Shown: in pieces, positions 54,513-63,801 of the stretch
How the letters are laid out: the number at the start of each line of letters is the position of its first letter
Position numbering within the stretch: position 1 is the stretch's first letter
Source: Methylocella sp.
GTDB lineage: Bacteria; Pseudomonadota; Alphaproteobacteria; Rhizobiales; Beijerinckiaceae
Reading direction: 5' to 3'
Length of the DNA: 64,000 nucleotides
NCBI GenBank assembly: GCA_037200525.1
Contig: JBBCGG010000001.1
Span: 3,526,501 to 3,590,500 of the forward strand
The notes under the pieces: model-generated
Told to the model about the DNA's origin: nothing
What the model saw: only the letters and a program-made list of their open reading frames with translations
The model's database searches: none
Position numbers and translations under genes: made by a program

Positions 54513-54936
54513 ATGGGTGATTTGTTTCTGTTGAGCGCGCGCCAGATTGCGCGAATTTCACCGCATTTTCCACTTTCGCATGGCGCGCCGCGGGTCGATG
54601 ATCGACGAGTTGTGAGCGGGATTGTCTATATGATCCGTTACGGCCTGCAATGGAAAGACGCTCCAAAAGGGTATGGTCCACACAAGACGCTCTACAACCG
54701 CTTCATGCGTTGGAGCCGATTGGGCGTGTTCGACCGGATCTTCGCCGCGCTGGCCGGCGAAGGGCCAAAGCCTGAGCGGATCATGATCGACGCCACCCAT
54801 CTGAAGGCCCACCGCACGGCGGCAAGCCTTCTTAAAAAGGGGATGTTCCCCGTCGTATCGGGCGCACGAAAGGCGGCTTGAACTCCAAGCTCCACGCCGT
54901 CTGCGACGAAGCCGGAAAACCGATCATCCTGCTGCT
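54513..54936 (+). pseudogene. IS5-family transposase, N-terminal half
   Basis: MGDLFLLSARQIARISPHFP ... IDATHLKAHRTAASLLKKGM, then second-frame LNSKLHAVCDEAGKPIILLL. Interrupted at the TAG where the defective IS copy begins. Confidence 0.85.
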
Positions 54937-55593
54937 TAGGACCTGTTGACGAATAGTATTCCCATCGTGGCAAGGATCTGATTCAAGGTCGCTTTCGCAA
55001 CCGGCAGTTCCGGCGCTGGACGCTCGCCGGATTATGGGAACTCTTTCTAGACGCCCTGAACGAGACCGAGGGCGTCGGCGAGAGCGTTCAGATGATCGAC
55101 TCGACCGTTGTCCGGGCGCATCACTGCGCAGCCGGCGCTAAAGGGGGACTCCGCGTCAGGGTCTTGACGCTCAAGAGGTGGCTTCACGACAAAAATTCAC
55201 CTCCGCACGAACGGCGAAGGATTGCCGATAGCCGCCGATATTACCGCAGGCGAAGTCTCTGATTATTCGGGCTTTGATCCATTGATGGAAGCGGACGGCC
55301 CGGAGCCCAAAGTCATGCTTGCCGATCGCGGCTATGATTCTGATCATATTCGCAAAACATTGGAGGAAAAGGGTGCGGCGGCGGTCATTCCATCACGCAG
55401 AAACCGCAAGGTCCAGATCCCGGTCGATGGCCACATCTACGCCCTGCGCAACCGCATCGAACGCTGCTTCAACAAGCTCAAGAACGCACGAAGGCTGGCG
55501 ACCAGATACGACAAAACCGCAGCCAGCTATCTCGCTTTCGTCCACATCGCCGCGATCCGCCTATCGACCCGCGCATTTGTCAACAAGACCTAG
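54937..55593 (+). mobile_element. Defective IS5-family element, left copy
   Basis: Ends TAGGACCTGTTGAC and, inverted, TAGGTCTTGTTGAC; 657 bases, shorter than a complete element. The transposase start is missing and the middle has frameshifts: QMIDSTVVRAHHCAAGAKGG in one frame, then MPIAADITAGEVSDYSGFDP to NKT in another (55222-55593). Identical to the copy at 62368-63024. Confidence 0.9.
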
Positions 55594-55844
55594 TTACGGC
55601 AGAGGAAAGCGCGCGGCTCTCGGAAGACGAAGACCCAGTTATCGCCAGTCTTAAGGCCGACATCCCTAAGGTGATTGCGGCGTCATCTGCCGAATCTGTC
55701 GCTCGTTTGCAAGCGATTGCCGCTGACCCCAACATAGACCTCACTGCGGATTTTGCGTCCAAGGAGGCCAAGGCCCGAAGCGATGCGATCATGGCGGCTA
55801 GGGCACGCCAAGCGGCGTTCGACAAGGGAGTCGGACCGTCGTAA
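55593..55844 (+). pseudogene. Gene fragment of unknown function, 3' end only
   Basis: An open frame runs from the IS end to TAA 55844: VTAEESARLSEDEDPVIASL, KADIPKVIAASSAESVARLQ, AIAADPNIDLTADFASKEAK and a helical tail. Composition is that of a real protein; the 5' part was cut off by the defective IS. No family recognised. Confidence 0.5.
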
Positions 55845-56117
55845 GCGCGCTTAATGTGGTATGGCGACCCGCGACGTGGCAGACCGAAGACCCTTCTGTC
55901 GCGGTGTAGACAACCTCCGGCATCTCGCAAACCGCTTACCTCACCCAATACATTCGTAGCAACGTCGAAATCAGGCCGTAGCCCGATCGGATCAACATAT
56001 TGTTTCTGAACATACCCATCTCGCCTGAATGACGGAACAGTTGGAGCCGTCACCGCATCGCGTCGAAGACTATGCTGCTTGACGGCGATCCTAACCCTAA
56101 AGCAAAAGGAGACTGTC

Positions 56118-57461
56118 GTGACCCTTACGAATGGTAAGCATGCCGTAGTCGTCGGCGCGGGCATCGGTGGACTGGCGGCAGCTGGGGCGCTCGCCGGCTA
56201 CTTCGAACGCGTGACCGTGTTGGAGCGTGACGCGCTCCCATCAAACGTCGATGCTAGACCGGGCGTACCGCAGTCGAGTCATCCGCACGCATTGTTGGTC
56301 GGCGGTCTACGCGCACTCTGCGAGCTTTTCCCGGGATTCGATCGAGATCTCTCAGAGGCAGGTGCAGTCGAGATTCGCGGCGGTCCCGACGCCCGAGAGG
56401 AATTGCCTGGCTATGACCCCTTCCCCCAGCGCGATTTTGGCTGGATTGTCTACACCATGTCGCGGCCGCTGATCGAACGGGTCGCGCGACGGCGCTTGCA
56501 GCAATTATCCAATGTCAGGCTGCGCGACCGAAGTCGCGCTCTCGACATCGTGCCTGCCCCCGATGGCTCCGCCGCCGGCGTTCGATGCGAAACCGCAGAT
56601 CGCGCACATGAAATGCTGGCGGCCGATCTCGTGGTTGACGCGTCCGGCCGTGGCGCGCTCACTCTTTCCCTTCTTAAGACCACCGGAAGGCCACAACCGA
56701 AGCAGACGACCATCGGCATTGATATTAGCTACGCCACCACTACTTTCGCGATTCCGAAGGGTGAAAGGGAGTGGAAACTGGTGATAACCCTCCCGGATTT
56801 ACCCGTGCACACGAGAGGTGGCCTGGTAACGCCAATCGAAGGCGACCGCTGGCTGGTTCTCGTCAGCGAGCGGCATACTAAGCTTTCCTCCATAGATGCT
56901 CACGGTTTTCTGGATTGGGCGCGGCGAACCCGCACTCCCACAATTTACGGTGCCATCAAAAACGCTGAGCCGTTGGATAAAATCCATCTCTTCAACTTTC
57001 CAGAAAGCTCCTGGCGACATTACGAGGGATTGAACGATTTCCCAAGAGGAGTGATTCCGCTCGGCGATGCGATCTGTCGCTTCAACCCTATCTACGGCCA
57101 GGGCATGACTGTTGCCGCGAAAGAAGCCGTAGTCCTCAAAGATCTGCTTCAAAAGCGGGTTGGAGAGGTTCATCCTCTTGCCGGGCTGGAGCAGGCATTC
57201 TTCGCGGGGGTGCAGCCAATTATCGCCGCGACGTGGTCAATGGCGGCTATCCCTGACTTCGCCCATCCGAAGACCACAGGGGACCGACCGGCTGATTTGG
57301 AGAACTCGCTCCGATTTGGAGCAGGGCTTTTGCGTCTCGCGGCCCGTGACCCTGAAGTGCACAAGTTGATGATGGAGGTTCGCCATCTCATCGAGTCCCC
57401 GAGCGCCCTCCGCGATCCCGAACTGGTGCGCCGAGTACAAGCGGAAATGGCCGAAGCCTAG
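56118..57461 (+). CDS. FAD-dependent monooxygenase/oxidoreductase
   Basis: 447 residues from GTG 56118, AGGAG 6 bases upstream. Rossmann FAD site HAVVVGAGIGGLAAAGALAG, Glu of VTVLERDALP, DLVVDASGRGALTLSLL and the second FAD motif GVIPLGDAICRFNPIYGQGM. Related to squalene-epoxidase- and geranylgeranyl-reductase-like flavoproteins of natural-product clusters. An alpha/beta hydrolase follows in the same direction 75 bases on; both are cargo of the IS-bracketed segment. Substrate unknown. Confidence 0.9.
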   Translation: MTLTNGKHAVVVGAGIGGLAAAGALAGYFERVTVLERDALPSNVDARPGVPQSSHPHALLVGGLRALCELFPGFDRDLSEAGAVEIRGGPDAREELPGYDPFPQRDFGWIVYTMSRPLIERVARRRLQQLSNVRLRDRSRALDIVPAPDGSAAGVRCETADRAHEMLAADLVVDASGRGALTLSLLKTTGRPQPKQTTIGIDISYATTTFAIPKGEREWKLVITLPDLPVHTRGGLVTPIEGDRWLVLVSERHTKLSSIDAHGFLDWARRTRTPTIYGAIKNAEPLDKIHLFNFPESSWRHYEGLNDFPRGVIPLGDAICRFNPIYGQGMTVAAKEAVVLKDLLQKRVGEVHPLAGLEQAFFAGVQPIIAATWSMAAIPDFAHPKTTGDRPADLENSLRFGAGLLRLAARDPEVHKLMMEVRHLIESPSALRDPELVRRVQAEMAEA

Positions 57462-57536
57462 TCGCATATCGATGGCAAAAGTTCCAACGATGCGAGGCGA
57501 GTATGACTCGCGGTCTGCCCTAAGTAGGAGGTGCGA

Positions 57537-58268
57537 ATGATTGTTTTCCTGCACGGTGTCCCAGAAACTGCCGCGATTTGGAAAAAGACTCGTCAAGCCG
57601 TTGAGCAGAAATCGATTGCGCTCTCGTTGCCCGGCTTCGGTTGTCCGCGCCCACCCGGCTTTGTCGCCACCAAGGATGAGTACGTCCGCTGGATCCTCGG
57701 CGAACTCGACCGGATTAGCGGCCCTATCGATTTGGTCGGTCACGACTGGGGCGCCGGATTTACCTACCGCATCGCCACGGCCTACGGCGAACGCCTGCAC
57801 TCCTGGGTCGCCGACCTCGGCAACGGCGTCCACCCCGACTACCAATGGCACGAGTTTGCGAAGATATGGCAGACGCCAGGTGAGGGAGAAGCATTTTTCG
57901 CCAGTCAGAACGCGTTGCCGCCCGAGCAACTGGCGCCGCGGTACGAGGCCATGGGGGTGCCGTTGGCCGACGCGCTCGAGATGGCGGCTGGGGCGGACGC
58001 CACGATGGGTGACTGCATTCTCGACCTCTATCGGTCGGCGACTCCTAACTTGTACGCACTTTGGGGACCATTCAATCCAACGAAGGCGCCGGGGCTAATA
58101 TTGCACGCGACCGATGATCCCTTTAGCGACAAGCGATTGGCCGCAGAATCTGCTTCGGCCCTCGGCGCTCGCTTCGAACTCATCCGCGACGTTGGTCACT
58201 TCTGGCCCTATGAAGCGCCAGATAAAGGGGCGGCAATCCTCAAGTCATTCTGGGCGTCGCTCACCTAA
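57537..58268 (+). CDS. Alpha/beta hydrolase
   Basis: 243 residues from ATG 57537 with GGAGG upstream. Oxyanion region MIVFLHGVPETAAIWKK; nucleophile elbow IDLVGHDWGAGFTYRI with Asp in the G-x-D-x-G position as in haloalkane dehalogenases and epoxide hydrolases; acid LILHATDDPFSDKR; His in LIRDVGHFWPYEAPDKG. An Asp nucleophile points to epoxide hydrolase or dehalogenase chemistry, which would suit a monooxygenase partner (inference). Confidence 0.9.
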   Translation: MIVFLHGVPETAAIWKKTRQAVEQKSIALSLPGFGCPRPPGFVATKDEYVRWILGELDRISGPIDLVGHDWGAGFTYRIATAYGERLHSWVADLGNGVHPDYQWHEFAKIWQTPGEGEAFFASQNALPPEQLAPRYEAMGVPLADALEMAAGADATMGDCILDLYRSATPNLYALWGPFNPTKAPGLILHATDDPFSDKRLAAESASALGARFELIRDVGHFWPYEAPDKGAAILKSFWASLT

Positions 58269-59302
58269 GTCCCGCGATCACATCGCTGGCGTGAGAACAA
58301 AAATTGACGGCTGCGCCACGAATACCGAGGCCTGCGACCCGACCTTCCTTAGCGCCTTGGAGATCGCGCCATGCGGCGCAGCCGCGCGTCCTCAAAAAAA
58401 GCCGCGCTCTTCGCGTGTTCGGCTTCAAGGTTTCCCGAATAGTCGCCAAAGTTGCCGCCAATGCCAGTCAGCTAAAACCCGCAGCGAGGCGTGGCGATAG
58501 CCCGAGCGACGCGCCTTGATTAGCTTCGCGCAGCACATTCGCTGCGCCAGTCGCGGCGGCGCTCAAATCCGCGCCGAGATCGCGCACGGGGCCTTCCGAC
58601 GCCTCTTCGGGCGAGCGCAATTGCGTGTCGTCGACGAGCGGGGCTTGCTGCGGAACGATTGAGGAGAATGATGGTAAGGGTCAATAGCAGCCGGAGCTGC
58701 AGGCCGCTTGACCGCGCCAGACCTGATCTTTGGCATGAGCTCGTTTTCGATCGCGGCTGCTATGTCGGCTTGTGACATGCTTCGCGGGAAAATCCACTAG
58801 CCCGACGCCCGTGACGTTGACCCGCTGCATCGCTCCAGAAGTCACTGGCTGTGCGGCGGAGGGCTGCGCGGCAGGCGCGCCGTGCAGCCTTTGAGCTGCT
58901 GCGACGGACTGATTCTCGCTGGCGCATCGACCTCGCATGTCTCGCCAGTGGGAGCGGTGACTCGGTATTTCGGCGTTCCGGGCTCCGAGACGGCGGGCAC
59001 CGCAGCAACCGGGGCGGAGAATGCAGCATACGGGTCCGCAGGCTGCGAAGCAGTGGCCTAGGCGGAAGCGATTACGGTCACCGCACCCACGACGGGCCTA
59101 AACGGACGGCCGAGGTAGAATAGAGTTGCTTTGGGTGTCTACGTCGAATGGCCCGAAAGGTCGGCCGCGATCGAGCCTGCACAGAAAATATGCAACCATC
59201 ACGATAACTGGTATTCCTGTTATCAGGTTCCTGCGTTCGTGATTTGCCAGAGGCATGCAAGGACCATGCGCATGGTTCCCCCCCCAAGCTTAGAAATTAA
59301 TA
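58269..59302. other. Decayed region with broken coding remnants
   Basis: About 1 kb without an intact gene. On the minus strand, pieces in different frames look like one broken protein: PKYRVTAPTGETCEVDAPAR, VNVTGVGLVDFP and SMSQADIAAAIENELMPKIR (58563-59030). No family can be named. Nothing recognised on the plus strand. Confidence 0.4.
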
Positions 59303-59649
59303 TCAGTACATTTCTCGTCGAGCACCAATTTTGAACTGGATCGTCCGCTCTGCCATTTCGATGTCGGAAAGGATTTCTTTCTTCGCCAACAGGCGGGTGA
59401 AGGCCTCGACCCACTGATAGTAATATTCGGGCGAACCGGCTGGCGCAGCCTCGCAAGAACTGGCCGAGATCTCCGCGAACAGCAGCTCCTCGAAATCATC
59501 CCAAGGATAGATGCCCTTAGTGTGCAGGCCGACGACCATCCCGAAGGCGCGGCTTTGTCAGGGAGCGTCGAACACGGGTTCGCCATTCTTGCGCGGATAG
59601 GCGACCGCGCCCTCCATCGCCGGGATGGTGACCGCGGCGCGGGTCATGT
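59303..59649 (-). pseudogene. Nitrile hydratase accessory protein with in-frame TGA
   Basis: From ATG about 59649 (MTRAAVTIPAMEGAVAYPRK, NGEPVFDAP), a TGA at 59558-59560 stands where the family has Trp (APWQSRAF), then QSRAFGMVVGLHTKGIYPWD, DFEELLFAEISASSC, YYQWVEAFTRLLAKKEILSD and stop at 59303. About 115 codons, the length of nitrile hydratase/thiocyanate hydrolase activator proteins. The start overlaps an upstream stop by ATGA; that upstream frame (LGSVAELMTRDAMIGTGGLL) is perhaps the end of a hydratase subunit. One point mutation is the only lesion in the accessory frame. Confidence 0.68.
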
Positions 59650-59759
59650 TCGCGCCTCCCATTCGGGGCGGGTCAGCAGGCCGCCGGTACCGATCATAGC
59701 GTCGCGTGTCATCAACTCGGCGACGCTCCCGAGGGCTTGGACACGCAGGAACTGGCATT

Positions 59760-60120
59760 AGCTGTAACCCGATCTAACGGAATGGATGCTGGCGACGCCG
59801 TGCTCCGCAAGGCCGCGGTCTATTCGATAGTCATTACGATGAGGGGCAATTTCAGCGGGGGAAGGTTTTAGACGGCGGAATGCGACGCGGCGTGAGGGTA
59901 TGGCAATTCGATAGCGTCTCAGTTTGGATATAGCCAGCGGCGAGAATCTGATACTTTAAATACGCTGCAAATATGGGCGTTACCCGCACCCCCTAACGTC
60001 ATAGATTTCAATAACATAGAGGAAAAAATTATAGATGTTCCGGCAGCTGGAATTCAGGCTCACCCGCGTTTGGGCTGCCGCAACTCAGCCGAAAAACAGC
60101 GTAGCCGACCGCGGCCTACG
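59760..60120. other. Intergenic, no gene seen
   Basis: About 360 bases between two breakpoints; an AT-rich patch near 60000-60040. No recognisable frame. Confidence 0.35.
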
Positions 60121-60264
60121 TTAATGTGCGCATCTCCATTTTCGGTCCTCCCTTTTGGTTTGGGGACCGCCCGGAGCAAATTGCACGATCGCGAAAGAGA
60201 TAAGAAGGATCCCGAAGACCGTCGGAATCATCAAAAGAATGCGGCGAGCGATATAGGCGAACAT
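60121..60264 (-). pseudogene. YejB-like ABC permease, N-terminal fragment
   Basis: ATG at 60264, 9 bases after the yejA-like stop. MFAYIARRILLMIPTVFGIL, LISFAIVQFAPGGP is the start of YejB/DppB-type permeases; homology ends at about residue 34 and the frame stops at 60121. The rest of the transporter operon was lost at this breakpoint. Confidence 0.82.
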
Positions 60265-60273
60265 CAGGCCCCG

Positions 60274-62172
60274 TCAGCGGCCAGCAAAATTGATGCGCTT
60301 GGCTTTCGCGTCATCATACCACCAGGTGGAGAGGACGCCGATGTCATATTTCGGGCCGCGCTCCGGGCGGCTGAAGACATCCCAGAAGGCGACGAGATGA
60401 TTGGGCTTGTTCCACATCGGAACCCAAGAATGGCCGGCCCGCAAAATGCGGTCGATCGCCCGGCAGATGAACGTCAATTGCTCGCGCGTCTCAACGACGA
60501 GCGCCTGCTCGATCAAGGCGTCGACGACCTTGTCCTTGATGCCCGAGACATTTCGCGAACCCGCCATGTCGGCGGCTTCCGAACCGAACGCCGCCCGCAT
60601 GCCCTCCCCCGGCGTAAGCCCAAGGCCAAAACGAGAAGGCACGACATCATAATCGAAGGCGTCGGTGCGGCGCTTGTATTGGGCGGCGTCAACGACTCTA
60701 TAGCGCGCCTCGATCCCGAGCAGCTTCAGGTTCTTGATGAAAGGCGCCGTGTGCGGCTCGAAAGCGCTATTGAAATCGAGAAATTCGATTTCGAAGGGTT
60801 TGCCGTCGGGCGAAATCAAGCTCGAACCCTGCCGTTTGCATCCCGCCGCCGAAAAAAGCGCGTTGGCGCGGCGCAAAAGCTCGCGGTCTTGCCCCGAGCC
60901 ATCCGACGCGGGCGGCGTGTAGACTTCTCCAAAGACCTCTGGCGACAGTTCGCTCCGGTAAGGCTCTAGCAGCGCCGCTTCCTCCGGCGAGGGCGTTCCC
61001 TGCGCGGCCATCGGCGAATTCTGGAAAAAGGATGTCGTACGGGCGTAGACCCCATACATAATATTGGCGTTGGTCCATTCGAAATCGAAGGCGAGGCCAA
61101 TCGCCTCGCGGACGCGGGGGTCTTTGAACTTGTCCCGCCGCATGTTGAAGAACCAGCCTTGAGTTCCCATCGGCGATGCGTCGGGAAGCGTCGCGCGCTG
61201 GACCCGGCCTTCCTTCACGGCTGCAAAATCATAGCCTGTCGCCCAAACGGCAGAGGTGAATTCCTCGCGGAAAGTGAAAATCGCAGCTTTGAAGGCCTCG
61301 AAAGCGACTTTGCGGTCGGCGAAATATTCAAAACGGATGCGGTCGAAATTCGCCTGGCCGACATTGACGGGCAGGTCCTTGCCCCAATAATCGGGCACGC
61401 GATCGAAGCTGATGAAATGGCCTTGATCGAAGCGCCCAACCTTATAGGCGCCCGAGCCCAGCGGCGGCTCCAGCGTCGTCTCGTCGAACGGATGCGCGTC
61501 ATAATAGGCGGCGCTGAAAATCGGCTGTCCGGCGACGATCAAGGCGGCCTCGCGGCTGTGATGGGGCTTCAACCGCACCAGAATCACATCATCGGCCTCG
61601 ACCTCGACGGCATCGATATCGCGCAGCGGCTGGCGGATGGAGGGATGTCCTTTAGTCCGCAGAATATTCAGCGAAAAGGCGACATCCTGCGCACGCAATG
61701 GCGAACCATCGTGGAAGCGCGCCTCTTTGCGCAGAAGGAAGCGATAGCCGTTCTTGTCGGGCGAGATCCGCACCGCGCGGGCGACGAGACCATAGAGGGA
61801 GTCCGGCTCATCGCCGCTGCCGCTCATCAGCGAATCGAAAGTGAGCCCCATCCCGGCGGCGCCGTCGCCCTTTAAAATATAGGTGTTGAGCGTATCGAAG
61901 GTCGCGAAGTTCTGATTGCCCGACGTCGCGCTTATCTGCAACGCGATCTCGCCGCCCTTTGGCGCGTCCGGATTCACATAAGCGAAGTGAGTGAAATCGG
62001 CGGGCTGCGCCAGATCGCCAAACACCGAAAGACCATGGGTCTCGATCTCTTCGACCGCCGCCCCCGCCCGGCGGGAGAGGAACTGCGGCAGAATCAGGCC
62101 TCCGGCGGCAAGTTTCAGAACAGAGCGGCGAGAAAAGCGAAAGGGACGGAGTGAAGGGAGCGTCGCGGTCAA
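60274..62172 (-). CDS. Peptide ABC transporter substrate-binding protein (YejA-like)
   Basis: 632 residues. Tat-type signal FRFSRRSVLKLAAGGLILPQ with cleavage after RRAGA. SBP_bac_5 domain: AYVNPDAPKGGEIALQISAT, FDSLMSGSGDEPDSLYGLVA, RFLLRKEARFHDGSPLRAQD, ending YDIGVLSTWWYDDAKAKRIN. It binds oligopeptides in the periplasm for a YejBEF-type importer, here left without its permease. Intact protein, probably an orphan. Confidence 0.92.
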   Translation of the reverse strand: MTATLPSLRPFRFSRRSVLKLAAGGLILPQFLSRRAGAAVEEIETHGLSVFGDLAQPADFTHFAYVNPDAPKGGEIALQISATSGNQNFATFDTLNTYILKGDGAAGMGLTFDSLMSGSGDEPDSLYGLVARAVRISPDKNGYRFLLRKEARFHDGSPLRAQDVAFSLNILRTKGHPSIRQPLRDIDAVEVEADDVILVRLKPHHSREAALIVAGQPIFSAAYYDAHPFDETTLEPPLGSGAYKVGRFDQGHFISFDRVPDYWGKDLPVNVGQANFDRIRFEYFADRKVAFEAFKAAIFTFREEFTSAVWATGYDFAAVKEGRVQRATLPDASPMGTQGWFFNMRRDKFKDPRVREAIGLAFDFEWTNANIMYGVYARTTSFFQNSPMAAQGTPSPEEAALLEPYRSELSPEVFGEVYTPPASDGSGQDRELLRRANALFSAAGCKRQGSSLISPDGKPFEIEFLDFNSAFEPHTAPFIKNLKLLGIEARYRVVDAAQYKRRTDAFDYDVVPSRFGLGLTPGEGMRAAFGSEAADMAGSRNVSGIKDKVVDALIEQALVVETREQLTFICRAIDRILRAGHSWVPMWNKPNHLVAFWDVFSRPERGPKYDIGVLSTWWYDDAKAKRINFAGR

Positions 62173-62367
62173 AATCGCCTCTTTGGCAAAGCTTCGGGAA
62201 TTGGCTGGCTTTAGGACGAGACCCTGTCTCAGAACAACTACTTAGCGCGGTGCGGTCGGAGACCTGGCCGATTGATGGGCCATATTATTCTAGGCACCCC
62301 GCGTTACACGACGATTTCGAAGTTTGGTAGTGGCATTACGTCTGTCATCCGGCCCTGTTTCCCTCAC

Positions 62368-63024
62368 TAGGACCTGTTGACGAATAGTATTCCCATCGTG
62401 GCAAGGATCTGATTCAAGGTCGCTTTCGCAACCGGCAGTTCCGGCGCTGGACGCTCGCCGGATTATGGGAACTCTTTCTAGACGCCCTGAACGAGACCGA
62501 GGGCGTCGGCGAGAGCGTTCAGATGATCGACTCGACCGTTGTCCGGGCGCATCACTGCGCAGCCGGCGCTAAAGGGGGACTCCGCGTCAGGGTCTTGACG
62601 CTCAAGAGGTGGCTTCACGACAAAAATTCACCTCCGCACGAACGGCGAAGGATTGCCGATAGCCGCCGATATTACCGCAGGCGAAGTCTCTGATTATTCG
62701 GGCTTTGATCCATTGATGGAAGCGGACGGCCCGGAGCCCAAAGTCATGCTTGCCGATCGCGGCTATGATTCTGATCATATTCGCAAAACATTGGAGGAAA
62801 AGGGTGCGGCGGCGGTCATTCCATCACGCAGAAACCGCAAGGTCCAGATCCCGGTCGATGGCCACATCTACGCCCTGCGCAACCGCATCGAACGCTGCTT
62901 CAACAAGCTCAAGAACGCACGAAGGCTGGCGACCAGATACGACAAAACCGCAGCCAGCTATCTCGCTTTCGTCCACATCGCCGCGATCCGCCTATCGACC
63001 CGCGCATTTGTCAACAAGACCTAG
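62368..63024 (+). mobile_element. Defective IS5-family element, right copy
   Basis: Same 657-base sequence and same lesions as 54937-55593, in direct orientation. The two bracket 6.8 kb of unrelated genes, and the outer flanks share TAG, as expected for a unit that moved or recombined as one. Confidence 0.9.
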
Positions 63025-63358
63025 CGAAGGCCGGATGAGCGACCATAGGGGCGCATGGCTTCTGGCCGATACGCTGCCGCCTGCCTCAGCGCTGATCGCC
63101 GACAGAGGCTACGACAGCAACTGGTTTCGCAAGGCGTTGACCGACAAGGGCGTCGAGCCCTGTATCCCTTCGACCAAAAGCCGCAAGCTTCCCATTGCCT
63201 GTGACAAGACGCTCTACCGCCAGCGTCACAAAATCGAGAACATGTTCGCCAAGCTGAAGGACTGGCGCCGCATCGCCACCCGTTACGACCGATGCGCCCA
63301 CACTTTCTTCTCCGCAATCTGCATCGCAGCCGCCGTCGCCTTCCATCTCAATCAATGA
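63025..63358 (+). pseudogene. IS5-family transposase, C-terminal half
   Basis: Begins EGRMSDHRGAWLLADTLPPA, then IADRGYDSNWFRKALTDKGV and RHKIENMFAKLKDWRRIATR, ending AFHLNQ. Partner of the half at 54513-54936. Confidence 0.85.
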
Positions 63359-63371
63359 GTCCTGAGCCTAG

Positions 63372-63801
63372 TGGCGTTATGTCTCTGCTCTTGGCTTTCC
63401 ATGTCGAAAACGTGGAACAGAATCAAAGAATGGCGGCCAGCGGCGATGGCGAAAAGCCGGTTGAAGGGAAAGCTACTATATTCGGTGCATCTATAGCAGG
63501 CAGAGGTAGTTCGGATGCAGCTTATCCCGACGCCACCCCGGCGGAATCAATGTAGTCGCACGCGACTTTGCAAGGCCGAGGTTGGATTCGCTCACTGCTC
63601 CTGGCTCCCAAAATAGGCACTTCAAGTTCAAACTTGAAGTGCCCACCGTCCGTCTATCCCGCAAAGTGCGTCCGGGACAGAGCCCGCCCTTCAACGCTGA
63701 ATCTAGGCCGCCGATCGGGTCGCACCCTGAAGGCAACATCCAGGACCGACCAAATGTATACGCATGCGCGCCGCCGCATCGGCCCAGAGCTTGCGCCGGT
63801 C
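63372..63801. other. Intergenic with a 28-nt palindrome
   Basis: 430 bases with no recognised gene. Contains a perfect 13-bp inverted repeat around CA at 63616-63643 (arms GGCACTTCAAGTT and AACTTGAAGTGCC) without a T run. Confidence 0.5.

Larger units (their letters stand above)
54449..63371 (+). mobile_element. Diverged IS5-family element split by an 8-kb insertion
   Basis: Left end CTAGGCTCAGGACC at 54449; right end GTCCTGAGCCTAG ending 63371, the ends of the IS at 6522. Left half encodes MGDLFLLSARQIARISPHFP up to KPIILLL; right half resumes SEGRMSDHRGAWLLADTLPP and ends ...AVAFHLNQ. Removing 54940-63024 and keeping one TAG joins KPIILLL-SEGRMSD in frame. The transposase is about 85 percent similar to the other copies by eye. 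Confidence 0.88.
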
